Below, piece after piece: positions 47,179 through 47,616 of a stretch of DNA of 47,616 nt; position 1 is the stretch's first letter, and each line of letters starts with the position of its first letter. Source of the stretch: CAYMJV01 sp964390545 (GTDB lineage: Bacteria; Desulfobacterota; BSN033; UBA1163); assembly GCA_964390545.1 (NCBI GenBank), contig CAYMJV010000013.1, forward strand, positions 1-47,616. Direction: 5' to 3'. A program made the translations under genes and the position numbers. The notes beneath the pieces are model-generated. The model was not told the DNA's origin, ran no database searches, and worked only from the letters and a program-made list of their open reading frames with translations.

Positions 47179-47616
47179 AAGAGTAGCCTCCATTGACATT
47201 GGAACCAATACGATCCTTCTCCTCATCGCCGAGGTTAACAAGGGAGCGCTAAAACCTCTTCTTGAGAAGGAGACGATTGTCCGGTTAGGGGAAGGTGTTC
47301 AGCAGAATGGCGTCCTCTTGGAAGGGGCGATGGAGAGGGGAATTCAAACATTGACCCAATATCTAAGAGATTGTCGGGAAATGGATGCTCAGAGAACCTT
47401 TGCCGCCGGGACGAGTGCGCTCAGGGAGGCGAAAAACGCAGGGGATTTTTTAAAAAGGGTTGAAGAAAAACTGAACCTCGCTATTAAAATCATCTCCGGA
47501 GAAGAAGAGGCTCAGCTCTCCTTCCTGGCGGTCACCAGGGATCTGGGAAATCCGGAGAAACCCATTCTCGTGGTGGATGTGGGAGGCGGGAGCACTGAAT
47601 TTGTTCTTGGGAAAGG
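47153..47616 (+). CDS. Exopolyphosphatase/GppA-family phosphatase, 3' end cut by window edge
   Basis: From the GTG at 47153 (GAGGA 7 nt upstream, inside the GalT-like gene) the frame reads MKSDPTFPERVASIDIGTNT, then VRLGEGVQQNGVL, FAAGTSALREAKN, GEEEAQLSFLAVTRDL and VVDVGGGSTEFVLG. These are the ASKHA-fold signatures of Ppx/GppA (phosphate-1 SIDIGTNT, phosphate-2 VDVGGGSTE). It hydrolyses polyphosphate or pppGpp. About 154 codons are present; the C-terminus lies outside. Confidence 0.92.
   Translation, partial: MKSDPTFPERVASIDIGTNTILLLIAEVNKGALKPLLEKETIVRLGEGVQQNGVLLEGAMERGIQTLTQYLRDCREMDAQRTFAAGTSALREAKNAGDFLKRVEEKLNLAIKIISGEEEAQLSFLAVTRDLGNPEKPILVVDVGGGSTEFVLGK

Noticed and set aside
1..47616. 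CRISPR array, tRNA or rRNA genes
   Set aside because: No regularly spaced direct repeats, cloverleaf or rRNA-like segment was found by eye; the repeats here are dispersed.

Overview
The window looks like a contig from an anaerobic, Gram-negative deltaproteobacterium (Desulfobacterota, Syntrophia-like). This is inferred from gene content: two TRAP transporter clusters for organic acids, a tungsten aldehyde:ferredoxin oxidoreductase with a ferredoxin partner, a two-subunit CoA-transferase, a LarA-type nickel racemase homologue, a CoA-disulfide-reductase/rhodanese fusion, and lipid A/heptose genes. Base composition is moderate. The intergenic regions are full of dispersed inverted repeats, and several gene remnants indicate active genome decay. 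No rRNA, tRNA or CRISPR array was seen.

Layout. 1-4.1 kb (minus strand): end of a cold-shock gene, rpoZ, a truncated gmk, an unknown 114-aa gene coupled to a ClpX paralogue, and an AT-rich GAF histidine kinase. 4.2-10.4 kb: a candidate structured RNA with terminator, two coiled-coil lipoproteins, an RdgC-like gene, a dinB stub, an HU-family protein, a D,D-carboxypeptidase and several very small genes. 10.6-18.3 kb: an EamA exporter, a membrane-fused spermidine-synthase-like protein, a Cys-containing SAP-like protein, then the AOR/ferredoxin/PcnB cluster. 18.4-30.6 kb (minus): TRAP cluster 1, a three-gene PATAN/Cache-HAMP signalling operon, CoA-transferase subunits, an exported protein, and TRAP cluster 2. 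30.8-32.1 kb (plus): the LarA homologue, divergent from TRAP cluster 2.

32.1-35.2 kb is the most unusual part. It is a small integron-like cassette array on the minus strand: three attC-like sites of about 60 bp, two of which contain the stop codon of the preceding gene, three genes of unknown function, and a ParE/antitoxin pair. A truncated reading frame resembling the N-terminus of an integron integrase lies divergently at the expected end. It therefore looks like a decayed chromosomal integron.

35.6-43.7 kb holds a Tat-exported molybdopterin oxidoreductase, an alpha/beta-hydrolase lipoprotein, a HIT protein, a second EamA exporter with a YbaK deacylase, a poly-gamma-glutamate-hydrolase-like gene coupled to the CoADR-rhodanese flavoprotein, a GGQ ribosome-rescue factor, a cyclic-nucleotide-binding protein and an IscU-like scaffold. 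44.4 kb to the end (plus) is an envelope/sugar cluster: LpxL-like acyltransferase, gmhA, a GalT-like gene, and a Ppx/GppA gene cut by the window edge.

All family assignments come from recognising motifs by eye; no database search was run.
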